A stretch of DNA of 64,000 bases, taken from contig JBBIRW010000007.1 in the NCBI GenBank assembly GCA_037441565.1, forward strand, positions 1-64,000. The letters run 5' to 3'. The DNA is from JBBIRW01 sp037441565 (lineage in GTDB: Bacteria; Desulfobacterota; JBBIRW01). Below the pieces are notes generated by a model. That model searched no databases. It was given only the letters and a program-made list of their open reading frames with translations, and was not told the origin of the DNA. A program made the position numbers and the translations under genes. Of this stretch, positions 1 to 8,061 are shown one piece after another (the first letter of the stretch is position 1; each line of letters opens with the position of its first letter).

Positions 1-549
1 AACTGCCATCTGCGGATGTGCCTCCCACTCCCCGCAGTCCAGAGGGTAGGGATCAACTGCTATAAAACCTTTTGGGTCCGTGCCCGTATCGATATCAAAT
101 GCAGGATCATAATTTGCCTGATTTAACTGCATGTACCCAATGCACCCATCAACCTGAGCAACACCGTGAATCCTGTCTCCTACAACTGCAACCTGTGGTC
201 TGTGAACTAATTCCATATAATCACCAAGCTCAAAATCCGTAATCCTTACCCCGTTGATCCCTTCATCTGGTTCAGGTATAATAAGGGAGCCATCTACTCC
301 GCTCCTCTTTGTGTAAAACAGCTCTGCATCATCCACGAAGCCATCTCCATCAGCATCCACAAGGGAGACCCATACGATATGGAGATTACCTGATGAGTCA
401 ACTGCAATATCAGCCTGGTCATCCGCTGTAGCATTATACGATACATTAATAAGTGTGGCAGGGCTTGTAGGAGGGGTGAGTGTTGCTATAACTGTGCCCG
501 CTCCCAGCAGAAGCCCGAGTGCAATTAATAACAGTAAATACCTTCTCAT
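1..549 (-). CDS. Secreted repeat protein, N-terminal part (runs off window)
   Basis: This is the first 183 codons of a minus-strand gene whose 3' end lies outside the window. The ATG at 549 follows a GGAGG ribosome site. It begins with an Arg-Arg n-region and a Leu-rich hydrophobic stretch ending in GAGTVIA, a clear signal peptide. The mature part has units such as DSSGNLHIVW and PQVAVVGDRIHG, and then PQMAV at the edge, with Asp-rich loops (DADGDGFVDD) that could bind calcium. These look like the repeat units of exported sialidase-like or propeller proteins. It lies 32 bp downstream of the 416-residue gene at 582-1832, which has similar repeats, so the two are probably co-transcribed. Function is unknown. 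Confidence 0.75.
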   Translation of the reverse strand, partial: MRRYLLLLIALGLLLGAGTVIATLTPPTSPATLINVSYNATADDQADIAVDSSGNLHIVWVSLVDADGDGFVDDAELFYTKRSGVDGSLIIPEPDEGINGVRITDFELGDYMELVHRPQVAVVGDRIHGVAQVDGCIGYMQLNQANYDPAFDIDTGTDPKGFIAVDPYPLDCGEWEAHPQMAV

Positions 550-581
550 ACTTAACCTCCTTTGTTTTTGTTGATCTTTCT

Positions 582-1832
582 TCAAGCATTCATAAACCTT
601 TCCTTAAGATATCCCTCTTCCCGCAGATCACCTCCTTTCAATACCCTCATGGATATACTCGCAGAAAAACAGGATGAAGCTTCCATGAGGTTTTTATCTC
701 TATTTTCTTTTGCTGTTAGAAGCTCTTTCAGGTGGGGATCGTTGATGTAGATAGATGAAAGGATGGGATGAATAAACATAACTGAATCAGGAGGTCCGTG
801 GGGGAGACAGGATTCAAAAAAGCCGGATCCCCATCTCCTTACATCTGAGCCTTTATGGAGGAAAGCTAAGGGTTTCACCCTTTCCACCGCTTCTTCATCA
901 GGAGATAAAAGGATCCTTTCCCTCCCATCTGAAATCCACTTCATCTGATAACTATCTTCCTCATCAACTGCATGGAGATCATAAAGGGGGATTAAAGTTT
1001 TTGAACCTGTTATGAGAAACCTCCTATCCCTTCCCTGAATGTTTAAGTGACCTTTTGTTTCTTCCCTTAAGGAGATCTCAATCCCTGAACTGCCCTCCTT
1101 GAGAGAAAGCCTCCTTGCAAATCCACCCTTATTTAAAGAAACCCTGAAGATTTTGTATGCTCTAAGGCTCTTTTCCTCACACCTCTTAATGCATATCTCC
1201 TTCTCGCCTTCATTCCAGGCAATGAGTATCCCCTTTTTCCCAGGTGAGATGGTAGGGAGTTTCTGTAAATCCCCCTTTTCTGCTTTAAAAGCCCTTTTCG
1301 TTAGATGACCTCCTCTTTGCAATCTTCCCAGGAAGACCTGCCCCTTCTCCTCCCATACGATAAATACCCTTCCCTTCCTGTCAGCATAGATATCAGGGTG
1401 CCTTGCCTTTCCTCCTTCTGAAATTATCCTCTGTTTTAGATCACTTATACCGTATTCACTGAAACGAAAGGTCGCATATACTATTGAAACCCTGTGAGGT
1501 CCCTTTCTCTCCTGCCATACAGCATAAATATTTCCCCTTTCATCAACAAATATCTTCGGGTTTCTCGCAAAAACTTCACGAGTTGTGATGGTCTTTCTGA
1601 AGATAGCTTTTCCATCGCTGTAAAGGGCGTATCTTATCGGAGCACCCTTCCCCTCCCTTTCACTCCACAGCAGGTGAACGTATCCCCTGCTATCACGAAA
1701 TTGTGATAGCTGTTTCATTGAGAAGAGAGTGGGGGAGCTGATGGGATCAGTTACGTTATATGCTGATGAAGCTGATAAACTTAAAGTTAACAATACGAAT
1801 TGCAAAATGAAGATGGGGATGATTTTTTTCAT
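582..1832 (-). CDS. Exported repeat protein, propeller-like, function unknown
   Basis: A 416-residue protein with a signal peptide (MKKIIPIFILQF, cleavage expected near residue 22-24). Residues about 40-230 contain at least four repeats built on the pattern D-x-x-G-x-(V/I)-x-(V/L)-x-W (GYVHLLWSE, GNIYAVWQE, GRVFIVWEE, KGILIAWNE). This pattern is typical of exported beta-propeller or BNR-like proteins. The C-terminal 150 residues show no repeat and no known motif. It is the second of two such genes in tandem at the end of the block that follows mosB, 157 bp downstream of it. That gap holds no gene, and I see no convincing terminator in it. No enzyme active site is apparent. The link to the metal genes upstream may be only positional. 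Confidence 0.7.
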   Translation of the reverse strand: MKKIIPIFILQFVLLTLSLSASSAYNVTDPISSPTLFSMKQLSQFRDSRGYVHLLWSEREGKGAPIRYALYSDGKAIFRKTITTREVFARNPKIFVDERGNIYAVWQERKGPHRVSIVYATFRFSEYGISDLKQRIISEGGKARHPDIYADRKGRVFIVWEEKGQVFLGRLQRGGHLTKRAFKAEKGDLQKLPTISPGKKGILIAWNEGEKEICIKRCEEKSLRAYKIFRVSLNKGGFARRLSLKEGSSGIEISLREETKGHLNIQGRDRRFLITGSKTLIPLYDLHAVDEEDSYQMKWISDGRERILLSPDEEAVERVKPLAFLHKGSDVRRWGSGFFESCLPHGPPDSVMFIHPILSSIYINDPHLKELLTAKENRDKNLMEASSCFSASISMRVLKGGDLREEGYLKERFMNA

Positions 1833-1988
1833 AATGATAGTTTATTTTACAAACTTACCTTTCCGAAATCAATATAAAAATGGGTTTTTCTCCTTCTTTA
1901 AGTTTTTTCTCTCGATCCCTTTGGTGATCTTTTAAAAATCTCTTAAAAAACAGCAAGTTATTTAAGAATAAAACGTATATTTTTTCAA

Positions 1989-2753
1989 CTAAACATATAT
2001 AACTGTCCCTGCCTTCTCCCCTTTAAGTGCAGCTGTGAGGGTTCCTCTTTTAAGACCGTTTATAATCTGGACTTTACGCATATGTTTTGCCTTTTTCATC
2101 AATTCTAAAACCTTCCTCTCTATGATGAGGTCCTTCAGATTTAATCTCTCAAGTTCACTTACTGAGATCTCTGTTATAAGTTTTGCTGATGGGTCCTTCT
2201 TTGGATCATCTGTATAGAGACCGTCTTCGTCCTTTATAAATATCATCGATCTTGCACCGAGAAATTCCGCAATGAGAAAAACACCAACATCCGTTCTGCA
2301 TTCAGGTATCCTTCCCTCAGACGATGGTCTTTCCCAGTATTCATAAGGAGGCATTCCGCAAACAATGGGGATACAACCTGTGTTGATGTAGAGTGTTATT
2401 ATGTCAAAGTTCTCTTTTGGAATAAAAACACCTCCATAACGGGAAAGCAGCATGTGAAGCATACGTGCATTCTGCCTGGATATGGATGAACCGAGCTTTG
2501 CTATAACACCTGTTGGCATATCAAGATCCATTGCAATGGAGTATGCGTGACGGGATCTTGTTCCACCACCAACGCCTATTATCATCCTGTGTTTATCTTT
2601 GTTTTTAATTATCTCATCGAGAAGTGGGTAAACAGCTGCTCTCCCCCTGTCCATGATGCTCTGTCCACCGATCTTCAGCACATTCACATCGGGAAGGATC
2701 CTTATATCCTCATCCCTTGGAGAAAACTCCATAACTTCTTCATCCTTTTTCAT
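1989..2753 (-). CDS. mosB: Molybdenum storage protein subunit beta-like (MosB)
   Basis: A 254-residue amino-acid-kinase-fold protein. It shows the nucleotide-binding KIGGQS (about residue 27), the Gly-rich GVGGGTRSRH loop (about 60-69), GMPPYEYW (about 133-140) and KDEDGLYTDDPKK near residue 174, then a C-terminal QIINGLKRGTLTAAL segment. This order and these motifs match the beta subunit of the Azotobacter MoSto complex, a UMP-kinase relative that packs ATP-driven polyoxomolybdate or polyoxotungstate clusters, rather than PyrH. True UMP kinases lack the PPY-W insertion. It follows the alpha-type gene with a 25 bp gap, as expected for an alpha/beta cage. The nearby tungstate-type transporter suggests it stores tungstate or molybdate. 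Confidence in the family is high; which metal is stored is inferred. Confidence 0.88.
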   Translation of the reverse strand: MKKDEEVMEFSPRDEDIRILPDVNVLKIGGQSIMDRGRAAVYPLLDEIIKNKDKHRMIIGVGGGTRSRHAYSIAMDLDMPTGVIAKLGSSISRQNARMLHMLLSRYGGVFIPKENFDIITLYINTGCIPIVCGMPPYEYWERPSSEGRIPECRTDVGVFLIAEFLGARSMIFIKDEDGLYTDDPKKDPSAKLITEISVSELERLNLKDLIIERKVLELMKKAKHMRKVQIINGLKRGTLTAALKGEKAGTVIYV

Positions 2754-2778
2754 CTATTTTACTCCTTAACTGCGCCTT

Positions 2779-3612
2779 CTATTTTTTATATATGATCGTT
2801 CCCACATGCTGTCCGTTAAGTGCCTTTGTCAGGTTTCCCTGAACGAGACCATTTATTATCTGTATCTTTTTTGCATTTCGTGCAACACACATAATCTCAA
2901 GGACGGTCCTTTCTATCGGAAGATCCCTGAGATTCATCCTGATTAAATCGTCAACGCTTATTTCAGGGATAAACTCAGCAGAAGGGTTCTTCTTTGGATC
3001 ATCTGAAAAGAGTCCATCCACGTCCTTTACAAATATACAGCTTTTTGTTGAGAAGGTCTCTGAGAGGAGATATACACCCGTATCCGATCCGTGAGGAGGG
3101 ATCTTCCCTGTCTCCGGAGGATGCTCCCAGTAGTGATAGGGTGGCATACCAACAACTATGGGGATTGAACCTGCAGAAAGGTACATGGGCAGTTCTTCGA
3201 AGTGCTCCTTAGGGATCCTGATCCCACCTGCCTTTGCAAGGAGAACCTGAAGGAGCAGTGCATTCTGCTCTGCGATTGCACCGGCAATCATGGCAAGACC
3301 TCCAACAGGAAGCCCCAGATCGATACCTATTGCGTAGGTGTGCCTCTCCCTCGTTCCTCCACCAACACCTATTATCATCTTGTGATCTCTCTTTGCCTCT
3401 ATAATCTCCTCAACAAGTGGAAAGAGTGCTTTTTTACCCCTGTCGAATATACTGAGTCCACCTATCTTAATCATATGAACATCGGGAAGGATGGGGAGCT
3501 CTCTTTCACTGAGTGTTGATCTTATCAATTCCCTGTCAACAAGTGACTCAGCAGTAAAACTGCTTCTTATATGTGTTCTTTCTATACCTTTTCCCGGAAT
3601 TATTTCAGACAT
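2779..3612 (-). CDS. mosA: Molybdenum storage protein subunit alpha-like (MosA)
   Basis: A 277-residue partner of the next gene, with the same amino-acid-kinase fold: KIGGLS at about residue 48, GVGGGTRERH near 81, MPPYHYWEH near 155, a GKIPPHGSDTG stretch and KDVDGLFSDDPKK. It is assigned to the alpha subunit because, from memory of Azotobacter MosA, that subunit keeps His in PPYH and IPPH, whereas beta does not. The His-rich segment here would be near the metal cluster cavity. The ATG follows AAGGGGGAAATTTT. It is 13 bp downstream of the EcfT-like fusion gene and 25 bp before mosB, so it belongs to the uptake-storage operon. The alpha/beta assignment is less certain than the family. Confidence 0.87.
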   Translation of the reverse strand: MSEIIPGKGIERTHIRSSFTAESLVDRELIRSTLSERELPILPDVHMIKIGGLSIFDRGKKALFPLVEEIIEAKRDHKMIIGVGGGTRERHTYAIGIDLGLPVGGLAMIAGAIAEQNALLLQVLLAKAGGIRIPKEHFEELPMYLSAGSIPIVVGMPPYHYWEHPPETGKIPPHGSDTGVYLLSETFSTKSCIFVKDVDGLFSDDPKKNPSAEFIPEISVDDLIRMNLRDLPIERTVLEIMCVARNAKKIQIINGLVQGNLTKALNGQHVGTIIYKK

Positions 3613-3625
3613 AAAATTTCCCCCT

Positions 3626-4750
3626 TTACTGTTCTCCTAACATCGATTTAATTACATCAACCGATTTCAAGAGTGGATATGTAATAAATCCACTTAGAGC
3701 ACCAACTATTATATGGGAAACAAAGATAAATACAAGAACATAATATGCTCCCTCAGGAGGTGATGCAAGAAGGGTAACTACAAGGAGTGTGGAAAACCTG
3801 AAGGTGGAGATCATCACACCAAGGGTGCAATATATCAACGGACTTCCCCTTTTAAATATACCCTTCATAACAGGAACTGTTAGATCAACAAACAGTCCCG
3901 GAGATACATGCTTTAGCAACTCAAAGACACCGAACTTTCCAAAGCCCATCATAAAAGAGATAATGCCAACGGTAAATCCTGTTTTTGTAGACCCCCACCT
4001 GCTTGATGAAAGTTCATGGGCAAGTATGTAGAAAGGGATGATGATCAGGCTTTTGTGTCCTGGTGCAAAAGGTATTCCAGGAAGGATCTTTATCATCCTT
4101 ATGCTCATGATGAGGAAGGAAAGGGATGCAATCACAATAAGCTCATTCAACTGAACTTCTCTTATAAAAGGGTTTCTTTCCATAATAATCTTTCGAGCAT
4201 TGAGAAAACTCTTTCCTATTGATTCAACAAGAGGCGTGATATTGCCTCTTAAAAGTGAAGAAAGGTTTGCAATTTTAAATTTCTGTTTCTGATCCGATCC
4301 ATTCCTTGATGAAAACCTTATCTCAAGAAGAGCAGAGGTCACTTCAAAGGGAAGCGCAATAGAATCAGGCACTTTCATAGCACGAAGCATTCTGTACAAA
4401 TCATGAGGACTTCCAGCTTTCCTAACTATGAGTGACGATAGCACGATATTATAAACCCTGAGTGCCATACCAATTCCTGACACAATCCCATGAAGGTTTA
4501 TTCCAGTCTGCAATGAATTGCTTATTAAGAAATCCTCATCAAAGTCACCCAGGATTGCATAGCTTACTGCTATAAAAAAGAAGAAAGGGGTATATCTTTT
4601 GAATGAAGTAAAAAGTTCATTTATTGATATACGAGCAATACACCATACGGCAACATTTGTCAGGAAAAAGAGAAACATAAGAAGCGGCTCTTTAAAATAG
4701 AGGCAGGAAGCCGTCATTATTAAGAAGTATAAAATTTTCAGTTTTATCAA
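3626..4750 (-). CDS. EcfT-like transmembrane protein fused to an S-component-like membrane domain
   Basis: A 374-residue multi-pass membrane protein. Residues about 1-190 resemble the T component of energy-coupling-factor (ECF) transporters: hydrophobic segments, then a cytoplasmic stretch with an RFSSRNG element and, further on, ARKIIMERNPF, both recalling the coupling Ala-Arg-Gly motifs. Residues about 205-374 form a second set of five or so hydrophobic helices with Gly/Pro-rich turns (HVSPGLFVDL, SGFITYPLL) that resemble a substrate-binding S component. It lies between the wtp transporter genes and mosA, 13 bp from mosA. A role in Mo/W entry or cage loading is inferred from position. No dedicated ECF ATPase is adjacent. 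Other membrane families remain possible. Confidence 0.55.
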   Translation of the reverse strand: MIKLKILYFLIMTASCLYFKEPLLMFLFFLTNVAVWCIARISINELFTSFKRYTPFFFFIAVSYAILGDFDEDFLISNSLQTGINLHGIVSGIGMALRVYNIVLSSLIVRKAGSPHDLYRMLRAMKVPDSIALPFEVTSALLEIRFSSRNGSDQKQKFKIANLSSLLRGNITPLVESIGKSFLNARKIIMERNPFIREVQLNELIVIASLSFLIMSIRMIKILPGIPFAPGHKSLIIIPFYILAHELSSSRWGSTKTGFTVGIISFMMGFGKFGVFELLKHVSPGLFVDLTVPVMKGIFKRGSPLIYCTLGVMISTFRFSTLLVVTLLASPPEGAYYVLVFIFVSHIIVGALSGFITYPLLKSVDVIKSMLGEQ

Positions 4751-4752
4751 TG

Positions 4753-5337
4753 CTATTGTCCCTGTTTAATTATAACATCGATTCTCCTTAGATGCCTCTG
4801 CCAGTTCTTTCTCCTGATCAATTCTGGATCGCCAGATATGACCTTAAAGGTCCCCCGATGTGTAATGGAGATGAGGACTTTTTTATCTTTATCGATCAAT
4901 TCCTTCCACAGAATCTCAACAGGTGATGAACCGATTCCCTTAAGAATAACTTTTTGTGCTTCATAGATCCCCATTTTTTGAAGAACCAGATACAGAAGCA
5001 CACCTTTTTGAACATCAGAGAGTCCTGTTTTAAGGGAAGTCTCAGGAAGGTCAGAGAGAAAATCTGCTGAAAAGCTTCGATAAAAAGCCTTATTTACATA
5101 TACATTTATAACTTCACCAGCGGTCTTCCTTACAGGAGATGACTCAACAGGTCTCTCCCTTTCTGAGACATCACCGCAGGAGGCAATCATAAAGAAACAG
5201 ATTATCAGAATATATGCACAGCTGTTGCCTTGAACGATATGTAAACCTCCTCTCCTTGCCTTATGTCCATTTCTGTAACCGACTGATGGGTTGTAACAAC
5301 AACAAAGATCTGCGGGCATGCTACTTTTATTCTGCAT
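4753..5337 (-). CDS. Small lipoprotein, possible mopterin-fold domain
   Basis: The mature part of this ORF begins at a lipobox-like FMIASC, so it is probably an exported lipoprotein of about 145 residues. The mature domain has the pattern VYVNKAFYRSF...LP.T, then a GVLLYLVLQKMGI element, then WKELIDKDKKV and IDVIIK. The same order recurs in the exported protein at 19340-20191. The pattern recalls small sulfite-oxidase-type molybdopterin-fold proteins, but no metal-ligating Cys is obvious, so this is only suggestive. The start is unclear: the only in-frame ATGs lie 100-130 bp inside wtpC and lack a ribosome site, while GGAGG at about 5250 is followed only by non-canonical codons in this frame. 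It ends 3 bp before the EcfT-like gene. Confidence 0.6.
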   Translation of the reverse strand: MQNKSSMPADLCCCYNPSVGYRNGHKARRGGLHIVQGNSCAYILIICFFMIASCGDVSERERPVESSPVRKTAGEVINVYVNKAFYRSFSADFLSDLPETSLKTGLSDVQKGVLLYLVLQKMGIYEAQKVILKGIGSSPVEILWKELIDKDKKVLISITHRGTFKVISGDPELIRRKNWQRHLRRIDVIIKQGQ

Positions 5338-6287
5338 AGGAATCCCATCCTGTTAATCTCAAAAACGGTTCCTTTAAAGGTATTTCTTGCAGATGAGATC
5401 AAGGGTTCACGGGAAATTATGATCTCTTCAGGTCTTATCGTTGCCGCAGACCTTCCTTCCCTTTCTGATATGCACTTTATCCTTAAATCATCTGCTTCAA
5501 AAAGTGCGTTAAAATGAAGGTCGTTTTCCTTCTCTCTTCTTACAGTTCCATAAAATATATTTTCTATACCTGTAAAACGTGCAACCTCCTCACAAACAGG
5601 CTTCCTGAAGACCTCAAGGGGATCCCCTTCCTGAACAATTCTTCCGTTGAAGATTACACCGATCCTTTCTGCAAGGTTTAATGCCTCTTCAAAATCGTGG
5701 GTAACATGGATGACGGTATTCTTCAGCTTCTCATGAAGATCCCTCAACTCTCCCTTGAGCACCTTTTTTGTTTCAGGATCAAGCGCACTTAATGGTTCAT
5801 CCAGTAAAATCAGCTCGGGCTCGGGAGCAAGTGCCCTTGCAAGTGCAACTCTCTGCTCCTCACCCCCACTTAATCCACGAGGATCACGCTGTAAGAGATG
5901 ACATATACCTAATAGTGATGCAACCTCTTCCACCCTTTTTCTAATCAATACCTCTGCACACCTTCTTGATTTGAGACCAAAGGCAATATTTTCATACACT
6001 GTCATGTGGGGGAAAAGAAGGCAGTCCTGATAAAGAAAGCCTATCCCCCTCTTCTCGGGTTCCATTCTTGTAATATCCACTCCTTTAAGATATATCCTTC
6101 CCCTCTCAGGCCTCTTGATTCCTGCAATTGTTTCAAGAAGTAGCGTTTTTCCCGTTCCTGTTGGACCAAGCAAAACAAAGTATGTGCCCCTTTCAATCGA
6201 AAGGGAAATATTTTTAAGTGAGAAATCGCCCGCCTTCACTGATATGTTTTCAACCCTCAGGAAATTGCATGATCCCTCCCTCATCAC
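5205..6287 (-). CDS. wtpC: Tungstate/molybdate ABC transporter ATP-binding protein
   Basis: An ABC ATPase of about 360 residues with Walker A GPTGTGKT (41-48), Q-loop near 87, signature LSGGE (139-143), Walker B LILLDEP (159-165) and switch His 197. After about residue 230 comes a C-terminal TOBE-like regulatory region, with FKGTVFEINRMGF marking a strand of the oxyanion-binding fold. This layout is that of ModC/WtpC/TupC. Start choice is between GTG 6287 and ATG 6284, one codon apart; both overlap the wtpB stop (TGATG), so translation is probably coupled. The neighbouring WtpA-type binding protein sets the substrate as tungstate and/or molybdate. It powers import by WtpB. Confidence 0.9.
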   Translation of the reverse strand: MMREGSCNFLRVENISVKAGDFSLKNISLSIERGTYFVLLGPTGTGKTLLLETIAGIKRPERGRIYLKGVDITRMEPEKRGIGFLYQDCLLFPHMTVYENIAFGLKSRRCAEVLIRKRVEEVASLLGICHLLQRDPRGLSGGEEQRVALARALAPEPELILLDEPLSALDPETKKVLKGELRDLHEKLKNTVIHVTHDFEEALNLAERIGVIFNGRIVQEGDPLEVFRKPVCEEVARFTGIENIFYGTVRREKENDLHFNALFEADDLRIKCISEREGRSAATIRPEEIIISREPLISSARNTFKGTVFEINRMGFLCRIKVACPQIFVVVTTHQSVTEMDIRQGEEVYISFKATAVHIF

Positions 6288-7090
6288 CCACCTACTCCCT
6301 TACCCCTGATCCACCTAATAACATGCCTTCCCACATAGAGCAGCCTTATTATCACGAATATAATTAAGCTTATCAAAATAAGAAGGACAGCAACAGGTCT
6401 TGCATAGGCAAGTCCATAGGATTCAAAACGATCATAGATAAGAACAGGTGCAATCATAGGGTGGTATGCAAGCACAACGACTGCCCCAAACTCACTCAAC
6501 CCCCTCGCCCACATAAGAACAGCACCTGAAAGGATGCTCCTCTTTGCAAGGGGAAGTGATACAGTAAAAAATGTTCTCCATGGTCCTGCACCAAGGGTGC
6601 GCGATACATGCTCTAATCTTTCATCAACAGCAGCAAAGCCTTCCTTTGCAGCATCTACAAGATAGGAAAGACTAACAAAGAGCATGGCTATAACTATACC
6701 TGGCTCTGCACCAACAAAACTTATACCAAAAGGCGCAAAGAGCTTCCCCCCTATGTATCTCCTTCCAAAAACAACAAGTAGCGCAATACCTGCTGCTGTA
6801 TGAGGTATCACTATGGGAAGGTCTATAATTCCCTCAATTAGATGTTTTCCAGAAAATTTTTTCCTTGCAAGCAGATAGGCAAGCGGAATACCAAGAATCG
6901 CTGCAATAATGGTTGAAAAGAGGGATGCCTTAAAGGTAAGAAGTATTGCATTCACTACCTGGGAATCAAAAACTGTTTCCTTAAGAATCAGCGGATCTGT
7001 TGCAAATATCATCATGAAAATGGGAAGGGTGATGAAAAGTAAAAGGATTAACCCGAGGATGGAAAATGATATGATAAGGGAATTCATCAA
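6284..7090 (-). CDS. wtpB: Tungstate/molybdate ABC transporter permease
   Basis: A 268-residue integral membrane protein with about six hydrophobic segments. The EAA cytoplasmic loop needed to dock the ATPase is seen near residue 150-175 (EGFAAVDERLEHVSRTLGA). The IPHTAAGIALLV segment at about residue 95 is characteristic of ModB/WtpB-type oxyanion permeases. It has an AAGGGGGG ribosome site and follows wtpA after a 75 bp gap that shows nothing else. Its stop overlaps the start of wtpC. It forms the channel in the cytoplasmic membrane. Confidence 0.9.
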   Translation of the reverse strand: MMNSLIISFSILGLILLLFITLPIFMMIFATDPLILKETVFDSQVVNAILLTFKASLFSTIIAAILGIPLAYLLARKKFSGKHLIEGIIDLPIVIPHTAAGIALLVVFGRRYIGGKLFAPFGISFVGAEPGIVIAMLFVSLSYLVDAAKEGFAAVDERLEHVSRTLGAGPWRTFFTVSLPLAKRSILSGAVLMWARGLSEFGAVVVLAYHPMIAPVLIYDRFESYGLAYARPVAVLLILISLIIFVIIRLLYVGRHVIRWIRGKGVGG

Positions 7091-7164
7091 AACCCCCCTT
7101 AAAATTTTGTTATTGATAATTTACGTCAGCACCCTAACCCTCAAATAAAAGATGAAGCATGATA

Positions 7165-8061
7165 CTATTTCACAGGTGTTAATCCTGTTTCTGCTATTAT
7201 AGCCTGACCTTCTTCGCTGAGAATAAAATTTACGAATTCCTGCGCAATCTTTCTGTTTTTCGCATCTTTCAATACAGCAATGCCATAAAGAATAGCACTT
7301 CCCCTTATAACCAAAGGTGTTTCTGGGCTCTTTCCCGAAACAGTAACACTTGATTGAGCATAGAATTTTTCAAACTTCCCATCGCTTAGATCAATTTCAG
7401 GCGGTAATTCAAGGTACTTAAAATTGTGAGCTACAGCAACAGACTTATAATTGAAATGGTAGTCAAGCTCTCCGGATTCCTGAAGAGCAATAAGGTCTGT
7501 CTCTTTGGGACGAACATTCTCCTTGGGGCATGCATCCATAAGTTTTCTATACAGTCCCGGAACCCTGTAATACTTCTCAGCAAGCTGCCACATCATAAGT
7601 GTCCTGTATCCGCATGGATCCCTTTCAGGATCAGCTCTTCCTATTTTTACATCTTTTCTTGTAAGTATGCTGTACCAGTTGTTTCTGTTTATCTCAGAGG
7701 CGTATTTTGATTTTTCTGTATAAGCAATAACAAGGCGATTTCTTGCGAATATATGATACTGGGAGCAGTATTGCGGAACAAGCAATTTGGGAATCAACTC
7801 CCAGTCTGAAACAGCAATGATGTCAGCCGCCTTCTTCAGCTCTGTTATCTTCCTTATCGCTGCAAGACTTCCCGATGCCTCCCTGTAGATCTTTACCCCC
7901 GGATGGAGCTTTACAAATGCCCTTTCAACATCAAGAAGGGGTTTTGAGAGGCTTCCTGCATGGAATATGACGACCCTTCCCTGCAGATCCTCTGCAAAGG
8001 GATTTCCCTGACCGTAAAGGATGACAAACATTAATAGCATAAAAAGCCTTTTCCACTTCAT
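7165..8061 (-). CDS. wtpA: Tungstate/molybdate ABC transporter substrate-binding protein
   Basis: A 298-residue periplasmic binding protein with a signal peptide (MKWKRLFMLLMFVIL, cleavage near residue 23). The mature start VVIFHAGSLSKPL, then YREASGSLAAIRKI, DIIAVSDWELI and GRADPERDPCGYRT, match the WtpA family. That family octahedrally binds tungstate and molybdate, unlike the tetrahedral ModA site. The later segment DYHFNYKSVAVAH is also typical. The ATG overlaps the stop of the upstream protease gene by 4 bp, so this gene is probably read through from the protease as well as leading the metal operon. The high tungstate affinity of the family fits the W-dependent oxidoreductase operon at 53.4-58.9 kb. 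Confidence 0.92.
   Translation of the reverse strand: MKWKRLFMLLMFVILYGQGNPFAEDLQGRVVIFHAGSLSKPLLDVERAFVKLHPGVKIYREASGSLAAIRKITELKKAADIIAVSDWELIPKLLVPQYCSQYHIFARNRLVIAYTEKSKYASEINRNNWYSILTRKDVKIGRADPERDPCGYRTLMMWQLAEKYYRVPGLYRKLMDACPKENVRPKETDLIALQESGELDYHFNYKSVAVAHNFKYLELPPEIDLSDGKFEKFYAQSSVTVSGKSPETPLVIRGSAILYGIAVLKDAKNRKIAQEFVNFILSEEGQAIIAETGLTPVK

Noticed and set aside
1..1832. The two exported repeat genes as one gene broken by a frameshift
   Set aside because: Each has its own ribosome site, ATG and signal peptide, so they are two genes.
1832..1989. Terminator downstream of mosB
   Set aside because: A weak CTTAAA/TTTAAG pair exists but there is no stable GC stem.
1989..3612. UMP kinase (PyrH) duplicate pair
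   Set aside because: The PPY-x-x-W insert, two dissimilar subunits and metal-transport context fit MoSto rather than PyrH.
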